64,000 nucleotides of DNA from Arthrobacter sp. zg-Y919 (GTDB lineage: Bacteria; Actinomycetota; Actinomycetes; Actinomycetales; Micrococcaceae). Where the stretch lies: contig NZ_CP126242.1 of the NCBI RefSeq assembly GCF_030142045.1, positions 2,852,001-2,916,000 on the forward strand, read 5' to 3'. The notes under the pieces are model-generated. The model was not told the origin of the DNA. It was given only the letters and a program-made list of their open reading frames with translations, and made no database searches. Made by a program: the position numbers and the translations under genes. Of this stretch, positions 8,118-16,893 are shown piece by piece; the first letter of the stretch is position 1, and every line of letters starts with the position of its first letter.

Positions 8118-9323
8118 ATGCCGCATCTGCCGCGCCCGCCCCTTCCCGCTGCCCGCATCTCGGACGAAACCCACCGGGTCACCACCTTTGAGCTGTTCTT
8201 CGACCTCGTGTTCGTGTTCGCCTTCACGCAGGTCACGGGATTCATGGTGCATGAGTATTCATTCCTGGGGGTCCTGCAGGGGATGGTCGTCCTGGTCCTG
8301 CTCTGGTGGTCCTGGGCGCCCTTCTCCTGGCTCGCCAACCAGGCCCACGCCGACGAAGGACTCATGCGGTTCGGCCTGTCCGCCGTCATGGTGGCGATTT
8401 TCATTGCCGCACTCGCCATCCCGGAAGCCTTCGAAGACCTCGACGGCGGCCTCCACGGCCCGCTGGTACTTGCCTTTGCATACACGGCGGTCCGGGTCCT
8501 GCACCTGGGCCTGTACGTATATGCGGCCGGGAACGATCAGCCGCTGCGGCGCCAGATAGCCAAGCTGACCTTCACCGCTGTTCTGGGAGCCGCGCTGGTC
8601 ATCACCGGGGCGTTGCTGGGCGGAACCGCGCAGACCTGGTTCTGGCTGGCCGGCATGGCGCTGGACACCGGCATCACCTTCCTCATCTCGTGGCACGGGA
8701 ACTGGCGGGTCCACTCGGCGGTGCACTGGACCGAGAGGTACGGGCTCGTGATCATCCTCGCGCTCGGCGAATCCATCGTGTCTATCGGTGTGGGGGCATC
8801 CGAGGTGCCCGTGAGCGTGCCGGTGCTTGTTGGTGCGGCGGCCGGCATCTGCCTGTCCATCGGACTCTGGTGGCTCTACTTCGACGTGACGGCAGTGGCC
8901 GCCGAACACCGCTTCGCCGCACTGCGCGGGTCCACCCGGTCTTCTGCCGCCGTCGTCGCGTACACCTACCTGCACCTGCCCCTCGTTGCCGGCGTTATCC
9001 TGACCGCTTTGGGCGTGGAGGACGCGCTGGCGCATCTCGAGGAGGGGAAGGGCCTGGGCCGCGTCGGTGCTTTCGCGTTGTTCGTCGGCCCGGCGATGTA
9101 TCTCCTGGCCAGTGCCGCCTTCGCGTGGAGGATGGGCAGCGGCTGGAAGAAGTGGCGGCTGGGAACGGCTGCACTGCTGCTGGTTCTGATGGTGATTGGC
9201 CTGCCGTTGACCTCTTTGGCGGCACTTCTCCTCGTTACCGCACTGATCGTGGGGCTGGTTGCCGTGGAGAGCCTGCTTCACCGCGAGGCCCGGGGGCGGA
9301 TACGGGGTTCACAAGCGGCGTGA
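8118..9323 (+). CDS. ltrA: Low temperature requirement A (LtrA) family membrane protein
   Basis: This 401-residue membrane protein opens with the family signature ETHRVTTFELFFDLVFVFAF (residues 16-35) and then carries about ten to eleven hydrophobic helices, including WWSWAPFSW and GESIVSIGVG. LtrA was named in Listeria for growth at low temperature; the biochemical role is unknown. The ATG at 8118 fits the N terminus of homologues. It stands alone between two copies of the palindromic repeat, and the small membrane gene ynfA follows. Confidence 0.88.
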   Translation: MPHLPRPPLPAARISDETHRVTTFELFFDLVFVFAFTQVTGFMVHEYSFLGVLQGMVVLVLLWWSWAPFSWLANQAHADEGLMRFGLSAVMVAIFIAALAIPEAFEDLDGGLHGPLVLAFAYTAVRVLHLGLYVYAAGNDQPLRRQIAKLTFTAVLGAALVITGALLGGTAQTWFWLAGMALDTGITFLISWHGNWRVHSAVHWTERYGLVIILALGESIVSIGVGASEVPVSVPVLVGAAAGICLSIGLWWLYFDVTAVAAEHRFAALRGSTRSSAAVVAYTYLHLPLVAGVILTALGVEDALAHLEEGKGLGRVGAFALFVGPAMYLLASAAFAWRMGSGWKKWRLGTAALLLVLMVIGLPLTSLAALLLVTALIVGLVAVESLLHREARGRIRGSQAA

Positions 9324-9359
9324 CTTGCGGGCTGGCATAGGTCCCTCCGCACTTGCACT

Positions 9360-9444
9360 TCTGCTGCCACTTTGAGGTTTTGCTGCCGCTTTGAACCGGC
9401 AGCAGCTTCCCAAAGTGGCAGCAGATTCCCAAAACGGCAGCAGA
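9360..9444. repeat. GGCAGCAG modular palindromic repeat, copy 2
   Basis: This 85-bp copy aligns end to end with copy 1 and keeps all five GGCAGCAG-type units in the same order and orientation. Substitutions cluster between the units, while the units themselves and the CAAAGTGGCAG and AGATTCCC blocks are conserved. It lies between the ltrA stop and the ynfA start. Confidence 0.8.
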
Positions 9445-9488
9445 AAACCGGGCCAGGCATGCCCCGAACCTGCGGCAGGATGGATGCC

Positions 9489-9830
9489 ATGACCATTGCA
9501 AAAACCATCCTGCTCTTCCTGCTCGCAGCCGCTGCGGAAATCGGCGGCGCCTGGCTGGTGTGGCAGTCCGTGCGGGAGGACCGGGCGTGGTGGTGGGCCG
9601 GCCTGGGCGTGATGGCCCTGGGCGTCTATGGGTTTGTGGCCACGCTCCAGCCGGATGCGCATTTCGGCCGGATCCTGGCCGCCTACGGTGGAGTGTTCGT
9701 GGCCGGATCCCTGGTGTGGGGCATGGTGTTCGACGGCTTCCGGCCCGACCGCTGGGACATCCTCGGCTCGCTGATCTGCCTCGTGGGGGTCGCCGTGATC
9801 ATGTTCGCTCCCCGCAGCCCGGTGTCGTAA
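9489..9830 (+). CDS. ynfA: YnfA/UPF0060 small membrane protein
   Basis: The 113-residue protein has four hydrophobic helices and the UPF0060 landmarks [14 protein letters not shown] near residue 14, [12 protein letters not shown], and the final [20 protein letters not shown]. The family is related to small multidrug resistance transporters, and some members are reported to export cationic compounds. The start at 9489 is chosen because GGCAGGA is 8 bp upstream; an in-frame ATG at 9480 overlaps that site. Confidence 0.88.
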   Translation: MTIAKTILLFLLAAAAEIGGAWLVWQSVREDRAWWWAGLGVMALGVYGFVATLQPDAHFGRILAAYGGVFVAGSLVWGMVFDGFRPDRWDILGSLICLVGVAVIMFAPRSPVS

Positions 9831-9868
9831 TTGATTCCGGGAGCCGGAGGTTTGGCCCGGGAAGACGG

Positions 9869-9892
9869 CGGAGTCCAATGTTCCGGACTCCG
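9869..9892. terminator. Hairpin after ynfA
   Basis: CGGAGTCC and GGACTCCG pair across an 8-nt loop, 38 bp after the ynfA stop. No T-tract follows. Terminator is the likeliest role. Confidence 0.5.
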
Positions 9893-10011
9893 GACCCATC
9901 CCCTCTCGGAGGCCAATCCGCTATTCTTTGGACGTCGGCCGCCGTACAGAGTCTGACCCCCGCGAGGCCTGCCGGACGGCGCAACAAGCCGCTGCAGAGA
10001 GGTCGCCGATC

Positions 10012-11448
10012 ATGGCCAGTATCCAGGTCAAGCACCCGAGCGTTACAGAACGCGTGGCAGCAGGCAAGGACTGCCGAGAGACAACACCCGTCTCCGCCCA
10101 TCAGGGCTGGGTTCCCAACCCCGATCGCCCGGACCCCGTCGCGCTCATCGAAGAACAGAACCTCACACGGGATCCGGACCTCGTGCCGGTGCGTCACGGC
10201 CGGATGCTTGACTCGCCGTTGACGTTCTACCGCGGTGCAGCCAAGATCATGGCCGCCGACCTCAAGGACACACCTAGGTCCGGCCTGACCACCCAGCTTT
10301 GCGGCGACGCTCATTTGTCGAACTTCGGGGTTTTCGCCTCACCCGAACGGACCCTGCTGTTCGACCTGAATGACTTCGATGAAACACTTCCGGGACCATT
10401 CGAGTACGACGTACTGCGGATGTCCGCCAGTTTCACCATTGCGGCCAGGAACAACTCCTTCACCAGCGAAGAAGCGCGCTCGACAACCCTTGCCGCGGTC
10501 CGGGCGTACCGCGAAGCAATGCGCGAGTTCGCACAAATGGGAACCATGGACATCTGGTACGCACGCCTGACGGAGCAGGATATTTTGTCAGCGGTCCAGC
10601 TGGGGGCGGACACCAGCAAGGGTAAGGGGAAGAAAAAGGCAGCGAAACGGATCGAAAAGAGGGCAGAAAAGACCGCCAGGAAGGCGCGTTCCCGGGACAG
10701 CCTACAAGCACTCTCCAAGCTGGCTGAGCGCGTGGACGGGGAGTACCGAATCGTCAGCCAGCCGCCGATTGTCATCCCCCTCAGGGAGTTCGGTGATTCG
10801 TTCGGCTTATCCGCGGACCAGATCTGGGAGGAATCCCGCGAACAGCTCCGGTCCTACCGGGCCACGCTGCAGGACGACAGACGCTATCTCCTCGAGCGCT
10901 TCGAAATCGTCGACATCGCCCGCAAGGTGGTGGGTGTGGGCAGCGTCGGCACCCGGGGCTTTATCGCGTTGCTTCAGGGCCGCGATTCAGACGACCCCCT
11001 GTTCCTGCAGGTCAAGGAGGCAACCCGGTCAGTCCTTGAGGACCACCTGCCCAAAAGCAGATACCGGCAGCCGGGCCAGCGCGTGGTGCAGGGCCAGCGA
11101 AGGATGCAGGCCGCCAGCGACATTTTCCTTGGCTGGACAAAGGGAGTGCAGGAAAACCGGTACCTGTACTGGCGCCAGCTGCGGGATATGAAAGGCTCAG
11201 CGGTCGTGGAAACGATGAAACCCCTCGGGATGCAGTTTTACGCCCGCACCTGCGGCTGGACACTGGCCCGGGCGCACGCCAGATCAGGAGACCCGGTCGC
11301 GATCGCCGCCTATCTTGGCAAAAGCGAGAAATTCGATAACTCGGTCACCGACTTCTGCGAGCGCTACGCAGATCAAAACGAGCAGGACTATCAAGCCTTC
11401 GCCGACGCGGTACGTTCCGGGCGCCTGCCCGCGGTCGAAGGGGTCTAG
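10012..11448 (+). CDS. DUF2252 family protein (kinase-like fold)
   Basis: This 478-residue protein has the DUF2252 landmarks: FYRGAAKIMAADL, the LCGDAHLSNFGVF motif around residue 101, LLFDLNDFDET about 15 residues later, and a C-terminal HARSGD segment. The HLSN and DLNDFD pair resembles the catalytic and metal-binding residues of aminoglycoside phosphotransferase-like kinases, but no substrate is established. An insertion near residues 204-228 is extremely lysine/arginine-rich and may bind nucleic acid or be a disordered linker. GAGAGG precedes the ATG by about 9 bp. Confidence 0.85.
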   Translation: MASIQVKHPSVTERVAAGKDCRETTPVSAHQGWVPNPDRPDPVALIEEQNLTRDPDLVPVRHGRMLDSPLTFYRGAAKIMAADLKDTPRSGLTTQLCGDAHLSNFGVFASPERTLLFDLNDFDETLPGPFEYDVLRMSASFTIAARNNSFTSEEARSTTLAAVRAYREAMREFAQMGTMDIWYARLTEQDILSAVQLGADTSKGKGKKKAAKRIEKRAEKTARKARSRDSLQALSKLAERVDGEYRIVSQPPIVIPLREFGDSFGLSADQIWEESREQLRSYRATLQDDRRYLLERFEIVDIARKVVGVGSVGTRGFIALLQGRDSDDPLFLQVKEATRSVLEDHLPKSRYRQPGQRVVQGQRRMQAASDIFLGWTKGVQENRYLYWRQLRDMKGSAVVETMKPLGMQFYARTCGWTLARAHARSGDPVAIAAYLGKSEKFDNSVTDFCERYADQNEQDYQAFADAVRSGRLPAVEGV

Positions 11449-11463
11449 CCCCGGCAGCGCGCC

Positions 11464-13866
11464 TCACCCCGCCACGTACGCCGCCAGATGCTCCCCGGTC
11501 AGTGTCGACTCCCCCGCCACCAGCTCCGCCGGCGTCCCCTCGAACACGATGGTCCCGCCGTCGCGCCCGGCACCCGGCCCCAGGTCGATGATCCAGTCCG
11601 CATGCGCCATCACCGCCTGGTGGTGCTCAATGACGATGACCGACTTCCCCGAGTCGACCAGCCGGTCCAGCAGGGCCAGCAGCTGTTCGACGTCAGCCAG
11701 GTGCAGCCCGGTGGTGGGTTCGTCCAGCACGTAGATCCCGTCCTTGCCGCCCATTTTCGTAGCCAGCTTCAGCCGCTGCCGCTCCCCGCCGGACAGGGTG
11801 GTCAGCGGCTGGCCCAGATGCAGGTACCCCAGCCCGACGTCGGCCAGCTGGCCCAGGATCTTGTGCGCGGCCGGGGTGCGGGCCTCCCCCTCGGAGAAGA
11901 AGGTTTCGGCATCGGTGACGGACAGCGCCAGAACCTCGGCAATGTCCTTCCCACCCAGCGTGTACTCCAGCACCGAGGCCTGGAACCGGCGTCCCCCGCA
12001 GTCCTCGCAGACGGATTCCACCGTGGCCATCACGCCCAGCTCCGTGTAAATGACGCCGGCGCCGTTGCAGGCCGGGCAGGCACCCTCGGAGTTGGAGGAG
12101 AACAGGGCCGGCTTCACCCCGTTGGCCTTCGCGAATGCCTTCCGGATCGGTTCCAGCAGCCCGGTGTAGGTCGCGGGGTTGCTGCGCCGGGAGCCACGGA
12201 TCGGGCTCTGGTCCACCGTCACCACGCCGTCCCGGCCGGACACGGACCCGGTGATCAGCGAACTCTTGCCCGAGCCGGCCACCCCCGTGAGCACCACCAG
12301 CACACCCAGCGGAATGTCGACGTCGACGTCGCGCAGGTTGTTGGTCGCGGCACCGCGCACCTGCAGGGACGACGACGGCGGGCGCACCGAGTCCTTGAGC
12401 CGCGCCCGGTCCCCGAGGTGACGGCCGGTCAGGGTGCCGCTGTCCCGCAGCCCGTCCAGCGGACCCTCGAAGGTGACCGTGCCGCCGTCGGTCCCCGCGC
12501 CCGGCCCCAGATCCACCACATGGTCGGCAATCGCGATGGTTTCCGGCTTGTGCTCCACCACCAGCACGGTGTTGCCCTTGTCCCGCAGCTGCAGCAGCAG
12601 CTGGTTCATCCGGGCAATGTCATGCGGGTGCAGGCCGATGGTCGGCTCGTCAAAAACATAGGTCACATCGGTGAGCGACGAGCCCAGGTGCCGGATCATC
12701 TTGGTCCGCTGCGATTCGCCGCCGGACAGGGTTCCGGAGGGCCGGTCCAGGGACAGGTAGCCCAGCCCGATGTCCGCGAACGCGTCCAGCAGATGCTGCA
12801 ACCCGGTCAGCAGCGGGGCCACGGAGGGTTCCTTCAACCCGCGGACCCAGCCGGCCAGGTCGCTGATCTGCATGGCGCACACGTCGGCAATGTTGAGTCC
12901 GCCGATCTTGGAGGACCGTGCTTCCGGGGCCAGCCGGGTGCCGTCGCAGTCGGGACAGGTGCTGAAGGTGATGGCCCGGTCCACGAAGGCCCGGATGTGC
13001 GGCTGCATCGCCTCGGGGTCCTTCGAGAGCATGGACTTCTGTATCTTCGGGATCAGGCCCTCATAGGTGATGTTGATGCCTTCCACCTTGATCTTGGTGG
13101 GCTCCTTGTAGAGCAGATCCTGCATCTCCCGTTTGGAGAACTCGCCGATGGGCTTGTCCATATTAAAGAAGCCGGAGCCGGAGTAGATCCGCCCGAACCA
13201 GCCGTCCATGCTGTAGCCGGGCACGGTGAGGGCCCCATCGGCCAGCGACTTCGCGCTGTCGAACAGGGCGGTGAGGTCGAAGTCGGTGACCGCTCCCGTT
13301 CCCTCGCAGCGCGGACACATTCCGCCCAGCCGGTTGTAGGTGGCCTTCTCCGCCCGGGTCTTGCCGTCGCCGCGCTCGATGGTGATGGCGCCGGAGGCCT
13401 TCACGGAGGGAACGTTAAAGGAGAACGCGTTGGGCGGGCCAATCTGCGGCTGCCCCAGCCGGCTGAACAGGATACGCAGCATCGCGTTGGCGTCGGTGGC
13501 GGTGCCGACCGTGGACCGCGGATTCGCTCCCATCCGTTCCTGGTCCACGATGATCGCCGTCGTCAGCCCCTCCAGCAGATCGACTTCGGGACGGGCGAGC
13601 GCGGGCATAAAGCCCTGCACAAACGCACTGTAGGTCTCATTGATCAGCCGCTGGGACTCTGCGGCCACGGTGCCGAACACCAGCGAACTCTTGCCGGAGC
13701 CGGACACCCCGGTAAACACCGTCAACCGCCGTTTCGGGATCTCGATGCTGATGTCCCGCAGGTTGTTCACCCGTGCACCCTGCACCCGGATCACGTCGTG
13801 GCTGTCCGCTGTGTGCGCCGCCCGCCCGGTGCCGGTGCCTGTCCCAGTGGTGGTGTCCGTGCTCAT
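11464..13866 (-). CDS. UvrA-like ABC-F/excinuclease subunit A paralogue
   Basis: The 800-residue protein has two complete UvrA-type ABC halves: GVSGSGKSS and GVAGSGKSS Walker A loops, LSGGESQR and LSGGERQR signatures, and CPRCEGTG and CPACNGAG zinc-binding half-motifs. It is about 150 residues shorter than housekeeping UvrA and belongs to the short UvrA-like group, which includes DrrC-type drug-resistance proteins. A role in damage binding or self-protection against a DNA-binding drug is inferred, not shown. The N terminus is a Thr/Gly repeat that is probably disordered. It is convergent with the DUF2252 gene (15-bp gap). Confidence 0.86.
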   Translation of the reverse strand: MSTDTTTGTGTGTGRAAHTADSHDVIRVQGARVNNLRDISIEIPKRRLTVFTGVSGSGKSSLVFGTVAAESQRLINETYSAFVQGFMPALARPEVDLLEGLTTAIIVDQERMGANPRSTVGTATDANAMLRILFSRLGQPQIGPPNAFSFNVPSVKASGAITIERGDGKTRAEKATYNRLGGMCPRCEGTGAVTDFDLTALFDSAKSLADGALTVPGYSMDGWFGRIYSGSGFFNMDKPIGEFSKREMQDLLYKEPTKIKVEGINITYEGLIPKIQKSMLSKDPEAMQPHIRAFVDRAITFSTCPDCDGTRLAPEARSSKIGGLNIADVCAMQISDLAGWVRGLKEPSVAPLLTGLQHLLDAFADIGLGYLSLDRPSGTLSGGESQRTKMIRHLGSSLTDVTYVFDEPTIGLHPHDIARMNQLLLQLRDKGNTVLVVEHKPETIAIADHVVDLGPGAGTDGGTVTFEGPLDGLRDSGTLTGRHLGDRARLKDSVRPPSSSLQVRGAATNNLRDVDVDIPLGVLVVLTGVAGSGKSSLITGSVSGRDGVVTVDQSPIRGSRRSNPATYTGLLEPIRKAFAKANGVKPALFSSNSEGACPACNGAGVIYTELGVMATVESVCEDCGGRRFQASVLEYTLGGKDIAEVLALSVTDAETFFSEGEARTPAAHKILGQLADVGLGYLHLGQPLTTLSGGERQRLKLATKMGGKDGIYVLDEPTTGLHLADVEQLLALLDRLVDSGKSVIVIEHHQAVMAHADWIIDLGPGAGRDGGTIVFEGTPAELVAGESTLTGEHLAAYVAG

Positions 13867-14039
13867 TGCCGCTCCATCCGCCTGCGGACCGTCCGCCGTA
13901 CCGTCCGATTCTGCCCGGCCACCCCGCGCGGAGCAACGGTCTGCCGGAACGACGGCGGGGCGCGCCTGCCCGCGTCGGGTGGGGCAGGCTGTGGAGGACT
14001 ATATTCAGGCCTAGCGGACCGGATGAAAGAAGGCACACC

Positions 14040-15002
14040 ATGGCAAAGCTTGATCTTCGCGTGCGGCTGGTAGGGAAAGTGCTGGCCCGGACCTCCGTGG
14101 CGCGCAAGAGCGAGGAACAGATCCTCGCGGACCAGCAGCGCACCATCAAGCACAACCCGGTGTTGGATTGGGTGCTGGGCGGGCTCGCCAAGGGAGTGAC
14201 AACCCTGGATGACACCGCTGCCGGAGCGGAAGGCAGAATCCCGATCCGGGTCTACCGGCCGGCCGACGCCGCCGGAACGTTGCCGCTGGTGGTCCTGATC
14301 CACGGCGGCGGCTGGACCGTCGGCAATTTGGACATCTATGACTCGCTGGCCAGCACCATCGCGCGGGACGCTCACGCCGTCGTCGTGTCCCTGGAATACC
14401 GGCTGGCGCCCACGCATCCCTGGCCCGCCGCCGCTGAGGACTGCTATGCCGCGCTGCTCGAGGTGGCCGACCGCGCCGCGGAATGGGAGGCCGACGCCGG
14501 CCGGCTCGCCGTCGTGGGCGACAGCGCCGGCGGGAACCTGGCAGCGGTGCTAACCCTGATGACCCGGGACCGGTCGGGCCCCGCCATTTCCTTCCAGGGG
14601 CTGATTTATCCGGCCACCGACATGACCCTGGGCAGCGCATCGATCGGCGAGAATGCCCATGCGCCCATCCTCACCGAGGAGGACATCCACCGCTACGGCA
14701 GCCTCTACGTTCCGGATCCGGAGGACCGGCGTAACCCCTATGCCTCGCCGCTGCTGGCGCTGGACCACTCCGGGCTCCCGCCGGCGCTGATCCAGGTGGC
14801 CGAGCATGATCCGATCCGCGACGACGGCCTGCGGTACGCCGATGCCCTCCGCGCGGCAGGCGTGCCGGTCCGGGTCACCACCTATGTCGGGATGCCGCAC
14901 GGCTATCTGGCGTTCCCCCGGCTCTGCCGCAGCGCTCCCCAGGCGCTGGCCGAACTCACCGCGGAACTGCGGCGGCAGCTGGTCCCTGCGGGCGTGAGGT
15001 AA
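14040..15002 (+). CDS. Alpha/beta hydrolase, hormone-sensitive lipase family esterase
   Basis: The 320-residue enzyme has the oxyanion motif HGGG at 88-91, the nucleophile elbow GDSAGG with Ser162, and the likely acid and base Asp257 (AEHDPIRD) and His287 (GMPHGY). This is the complete HSL/family IV catalytic set for short-chain ester hydrolysis. There is no signal peptide, so it is cytoplasmic. An N-terminal cap of about 80 residues covers the core. It stands between the divergent UvrA-like gene and an unrelated membrane gene. Confidence 0.9.
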   Translation: MAKLDLRVRLVGKVLARTSVARKSEEQILADQQRTIKHNPVLDWVLGGLAKGVTTLDDTAAGAEGRIPIRVYRPADAAGTLPLVVLIHGGGWTVGNLDIYDSLASTIARDAHAVVVSLEYRLAPTHPWPAAAEDCYAALLEVADRAAEWEADAGRLAVVGDSAGGNLAAVLTLMTRDRSGPAISFQGLIYPATDMTLGSASIGENAHAPILTEEDIHRYGSLYVPDPEDRRNPYASPLLALDHSGLPPALIQVAEHDPIRDDGLRYADALRAAGVPVRVTTYVGMPHGYLAFPRLCRSAPQALAELTAELRRQLVPAGVR

Positions 15003-15058
15003 CTTCCGCAGGCGCCCCTGCCGGATTCGCCTTGAGGACGGCGGGGTAACCTCACTGC

Positions 15059-15676
15059 ATGGGGACCTCTGCCGCAAGATTGAAACCACTGCTTCTACCC
15101 GCCGCCGTCGCCGCCCTCTGGCTGCTGTCCGGGTTGGGATACACGGTACTGGTGAATGACGGCCGGCTACCGGCCGCCTTCACCGCTTTGGTATTCCCGG
15201 ACACGCTGCCGATCCGCGCCCAGGTGCTGCTGGACAATCCGGGACGGGTGCTGGTCGCCGGGCTTACCTCACTGGCCATAGCGGCCGCTGCGCTGGCGCT
15301 CATGCCGACACCGGAAAGGGCCGGCGCCACGCCGCGTCACACCAGGTTCCTGGCAGCATGGATGGCCGTCGCCCTGGCGGCCGTGGCGGGGTCCGCGGCA
15401 CTGGGCACGGCACTGGTGCTGGCCGATTGGCCGACTGGGCACGAGGCCTGGGTTTTCAATACGGTCACTCCGGTTCTGCTCACCGGGGCGTACTGGGGCA
15501 TCTCGTGGGGATGGCTCCCCGCCCTTGTGTCGCTGGTCTCCCGCGCTGACGACGTTGCCATGCCGCCGGAGCGCAGCGAGGCCCCGCGGCGCGGGTGGAC
15601 CCTGGGCGCATTCGTTCTGTTCTCGGCAGCCGTTCTGGTGGCACTGCCCCTCACCGCCCGGACGCCCGGCGGCTAG
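15059..15676 (+). CDS. Hypothetical five-helix membrane protein
   Basis: I do not recognise the family of this 205-residue protein. It has about five hydrophobic helices: near residues 12-30, 63-82, 97-120, 133-150 and 185-200. A periplasmic loop between the first two contains FPDTLPIRAQVLLDNPG. The ATG at 15059 is preceded by GAGG-like sequence at a loose distance. Its stop overlaps by 4 bp the stop of the leftward serine-repeat gene. Confidence 0.65.
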   Translation: MGTSAARLKPLLLPAAVAALWLLSGLGYTVLVNDGRLPAAFTALVFPDTLPIRAQVLLDNPGRVLVAGLTSLAIAAAALALMPTPERAGATPRHTRFLAAWMAVALAAVAGSAALGTALVLADWPTGHEAWVFNTVTPVLLTGAYWGISWGWLPALVSLVSRADDVAMPPERSEAPRRGWTLGAFVLFSAAVLVALPLTARTPGG

Positions 15677-15915
15677 GCGTTTCCGGCTGCCATGATCCGG
15701 GCCCTTGATTGTGCGGACATGATCGACCCGACCGACAGCCAGGACATCACCGCCACAGCGGACAGCGCCGATCCGATGGACAGCACTGAGCCGAAGGACC
15801 CGATCGAGCCGATGGAGCACGCGGATCCCACGCTGCCGATCGACAGCACCGAATTCTTCGATCCAATGGACAGCACCGACCCCGTTGACCACAACGACAG
15901 CCTTGAAGGTTCCAT
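15673..15915 (-). CDS. Small Ser-x-x triplet-repeat protein
   Basis: This 80-residue protein has serine at every third position from residue 4 to 70, with one exception (Ala55). Intervening pairs are mostly IG, VL, VG, WL or AL. There are no charged residues between 21 and 70 and no signal peptide. Such strict triplet periodicity suggests a solenoid or other rod-like fold, or a membrane-active peptide. GGGGAG stands 5 bp before the ATG, strong evidence for this strand. The opposite strand also has an open frame, rich in Asp-Pro, which I treat as a by-product of the repeat. Function unknown; it is divergent from a small membrane-protein/HTH operon. Confidence 0.72.
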   Translation of the reverse strand: MEPSRLSLWSTGSVLSIGSKNSVLSIGSVGSACSIGSIGSFGSVLSIGSALSAVAVMSWLSVGSIMSAQSRARIMAAGNA

Positions 15916-16017
15916 GTCCGCTCCCCTATCTTTTGCAGGTGCGCCGCTGATGGTGCATCTGTCCCTGCACGGTAGCCGCCGCGAACCCGGAACACGCGAG
16001 TAGCCGAAGGCAGAAAG

Positions 16018-16064
16018 TGTCAATAAATGCTTGACGTCTCGTTCATGTCAAGCTTTACTTGACA
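16018..16064 (+). promoter_or_regulatory. Promoter with two TGTCAA/TTGACA operators; predicted leaderless
   Basis: TTGACG (16031-16036) and TTTACT (16054-16059) are 17 bp apart, a good -35/-10 pair. The start site would then fall at about 16066, the A of the ATG, so the downstream mRNA would be leaderless. TGTCAAG and CTTGACA (16046-16052 and 16058-16064) form an inverted repeat over the -10 box, and TGTCAA...TTGACG (16018-16036) forms a second one over the -35 box. Confidence 0.6.
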
Positions 16065-16065
16065 C

Positions 16066-16311
16066 ATGAGAACTTTCCGCGTCTTCATCGCCGTTTACGC
16101 CACCGTGATGTTTCTGGGCGGAGTGGCGCTGTTGGCCGCCTGGCTGCTGCTCGATCTGCACGGGTTCCCCAAGGGGCTCTGCCAGGGCGGCGGCTTCACC
16201 CTGATCGTGGGCAGCGTGTACCTTGCGGTCACCTTTGTCTGGCGCGGGAACACCGACAGCAGGGGCACCGAGTACTGGCTGCCCAGCCGGGACCGGACGG
16301 ATAAGCAATGA
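16066..16311 (+). CDS. Small two-helix membrane protein
   Basis: The 81-residue protein has two hydrophobic helices (about 5-30 and 42-59) separated by a glycine-rich loop with one cysteine, and a charged C-terminal tail. No Shine-Dalgarno precedes the ATG, in keeping with the promoter spacing that predicts a leaderless transcript. Its stop overlaps the start of the next gene (ATGA), so it is co-translated with a helix-turn-helix protein that may control both. Family not recognised. Confidence 0.72.
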   Translation: MRTFRVFIAVYATVMFLGGVALLAAWLLLDLHGFPKGLCQGGGFTLIVGSVYLAVTFVWRGNTDSRGTEYWLPSRDRTDKQ

Positions 16312-16868
16312 TGGCCCGGAACGGAACCCAGCCCGGCCAGCCCGGCCCAGACCTGCAGGAGCAGATCGGGTCACTGATCCTCGGCGACTACGACGACGCC
16401 GGGACCCTCACCGAGGCGGACCACCTCGCCCTGGTGGCCCGGACGGGCGCCGCCGAGCAGGCCAGCCAGCAGCTGCAGCACCGGGCCGTCGCGGCGGCAC
16501 GGAGCGCGGGAATCAGCTGGGCCGCGCTGGGCCGCGAGCTGGGGATGACTCGGCAGGCGGTGCAGCAGCGTTTCGGCGCGCGGCCGGAGGAGCCGGCCAC
16601 CGGTTCCCGCGAGCGCTGGCTCGGCCCGGTCACGGCCTTCGACGAAATGCCCGAGCTGGAACTGGCCGGGCGGCTGGGCTGGCGCACCATCGGCGTCGAC
16701 ATGCTCCGGCACCGCATGCTGCAGACCGACACCCAGTGGGAACACCGCCGCGTGCTGTGGACCCGGCCTGCACACCACTACGAAACGGATGGCTGGCAGG
16801 TGGGCAGCCGGTCCTTCCCCTGGCTGTACCTGGTGCGGGACCTGCACCGAACCCCCGAAACAACCTAG
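16308..16868 (+). CDS. Helix-turn-helix protein, possible regulator of its own operon
   Basis: The 186-residue protein contains a predicted HTH at about 58-90 (AARSAGISWAALGRELGMTRQ), a sequence style common in actinobacterial DNA-binding proteins. A basic, Trp-rich C-terminal half (RERWLGPVTAF through WEHRRVLWTRPAHHY) may be an effector or dimer domain. It overlaps the preceding small membrane-protein gene by 4 bp. The palindromes at 16018-16064 are candidate operators for it; this link is inferred from position only. Confidence 0.72.
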   Translation: MMARNGTQPGQPGPDLQEQIGSLILGDYDDAGTLTEADHLALVARTGAAEQASQQLQHRAVAAARSAGISWAALGRELGMTRQAVQQRFGARPEEPATGSRERWLGPVTAFDEMPELELAGRLGWRTIGVDMLRHRMLQTDTQWEHRRVLWTRPAHHYETDGWQVGSRSFPWLYLVRDLHRTPETT

Positions 16869-16893
16869 GTCCGCCGCCCCCTACTCCGCCCGC

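Noticed and set aside
11488..14073. 861-codon rightward open frame opposite the UvrA-like gene
   Set aside because: It is the antisense of a clear two-domain ABC protein; its composition is Gly/His/Arg/Gln-rich without any recognisable motif, as expected in high-GC antisense frames.
15692..16003. Rightward open frame rich in Asp-Pro/Asp-Ser opposite the serine-triplet gene
   Set aside because: It mirrors the triplet repeat on the other strand, has no ribosome binding site, and the leftward gene has GGGGAG at ideal spacing.
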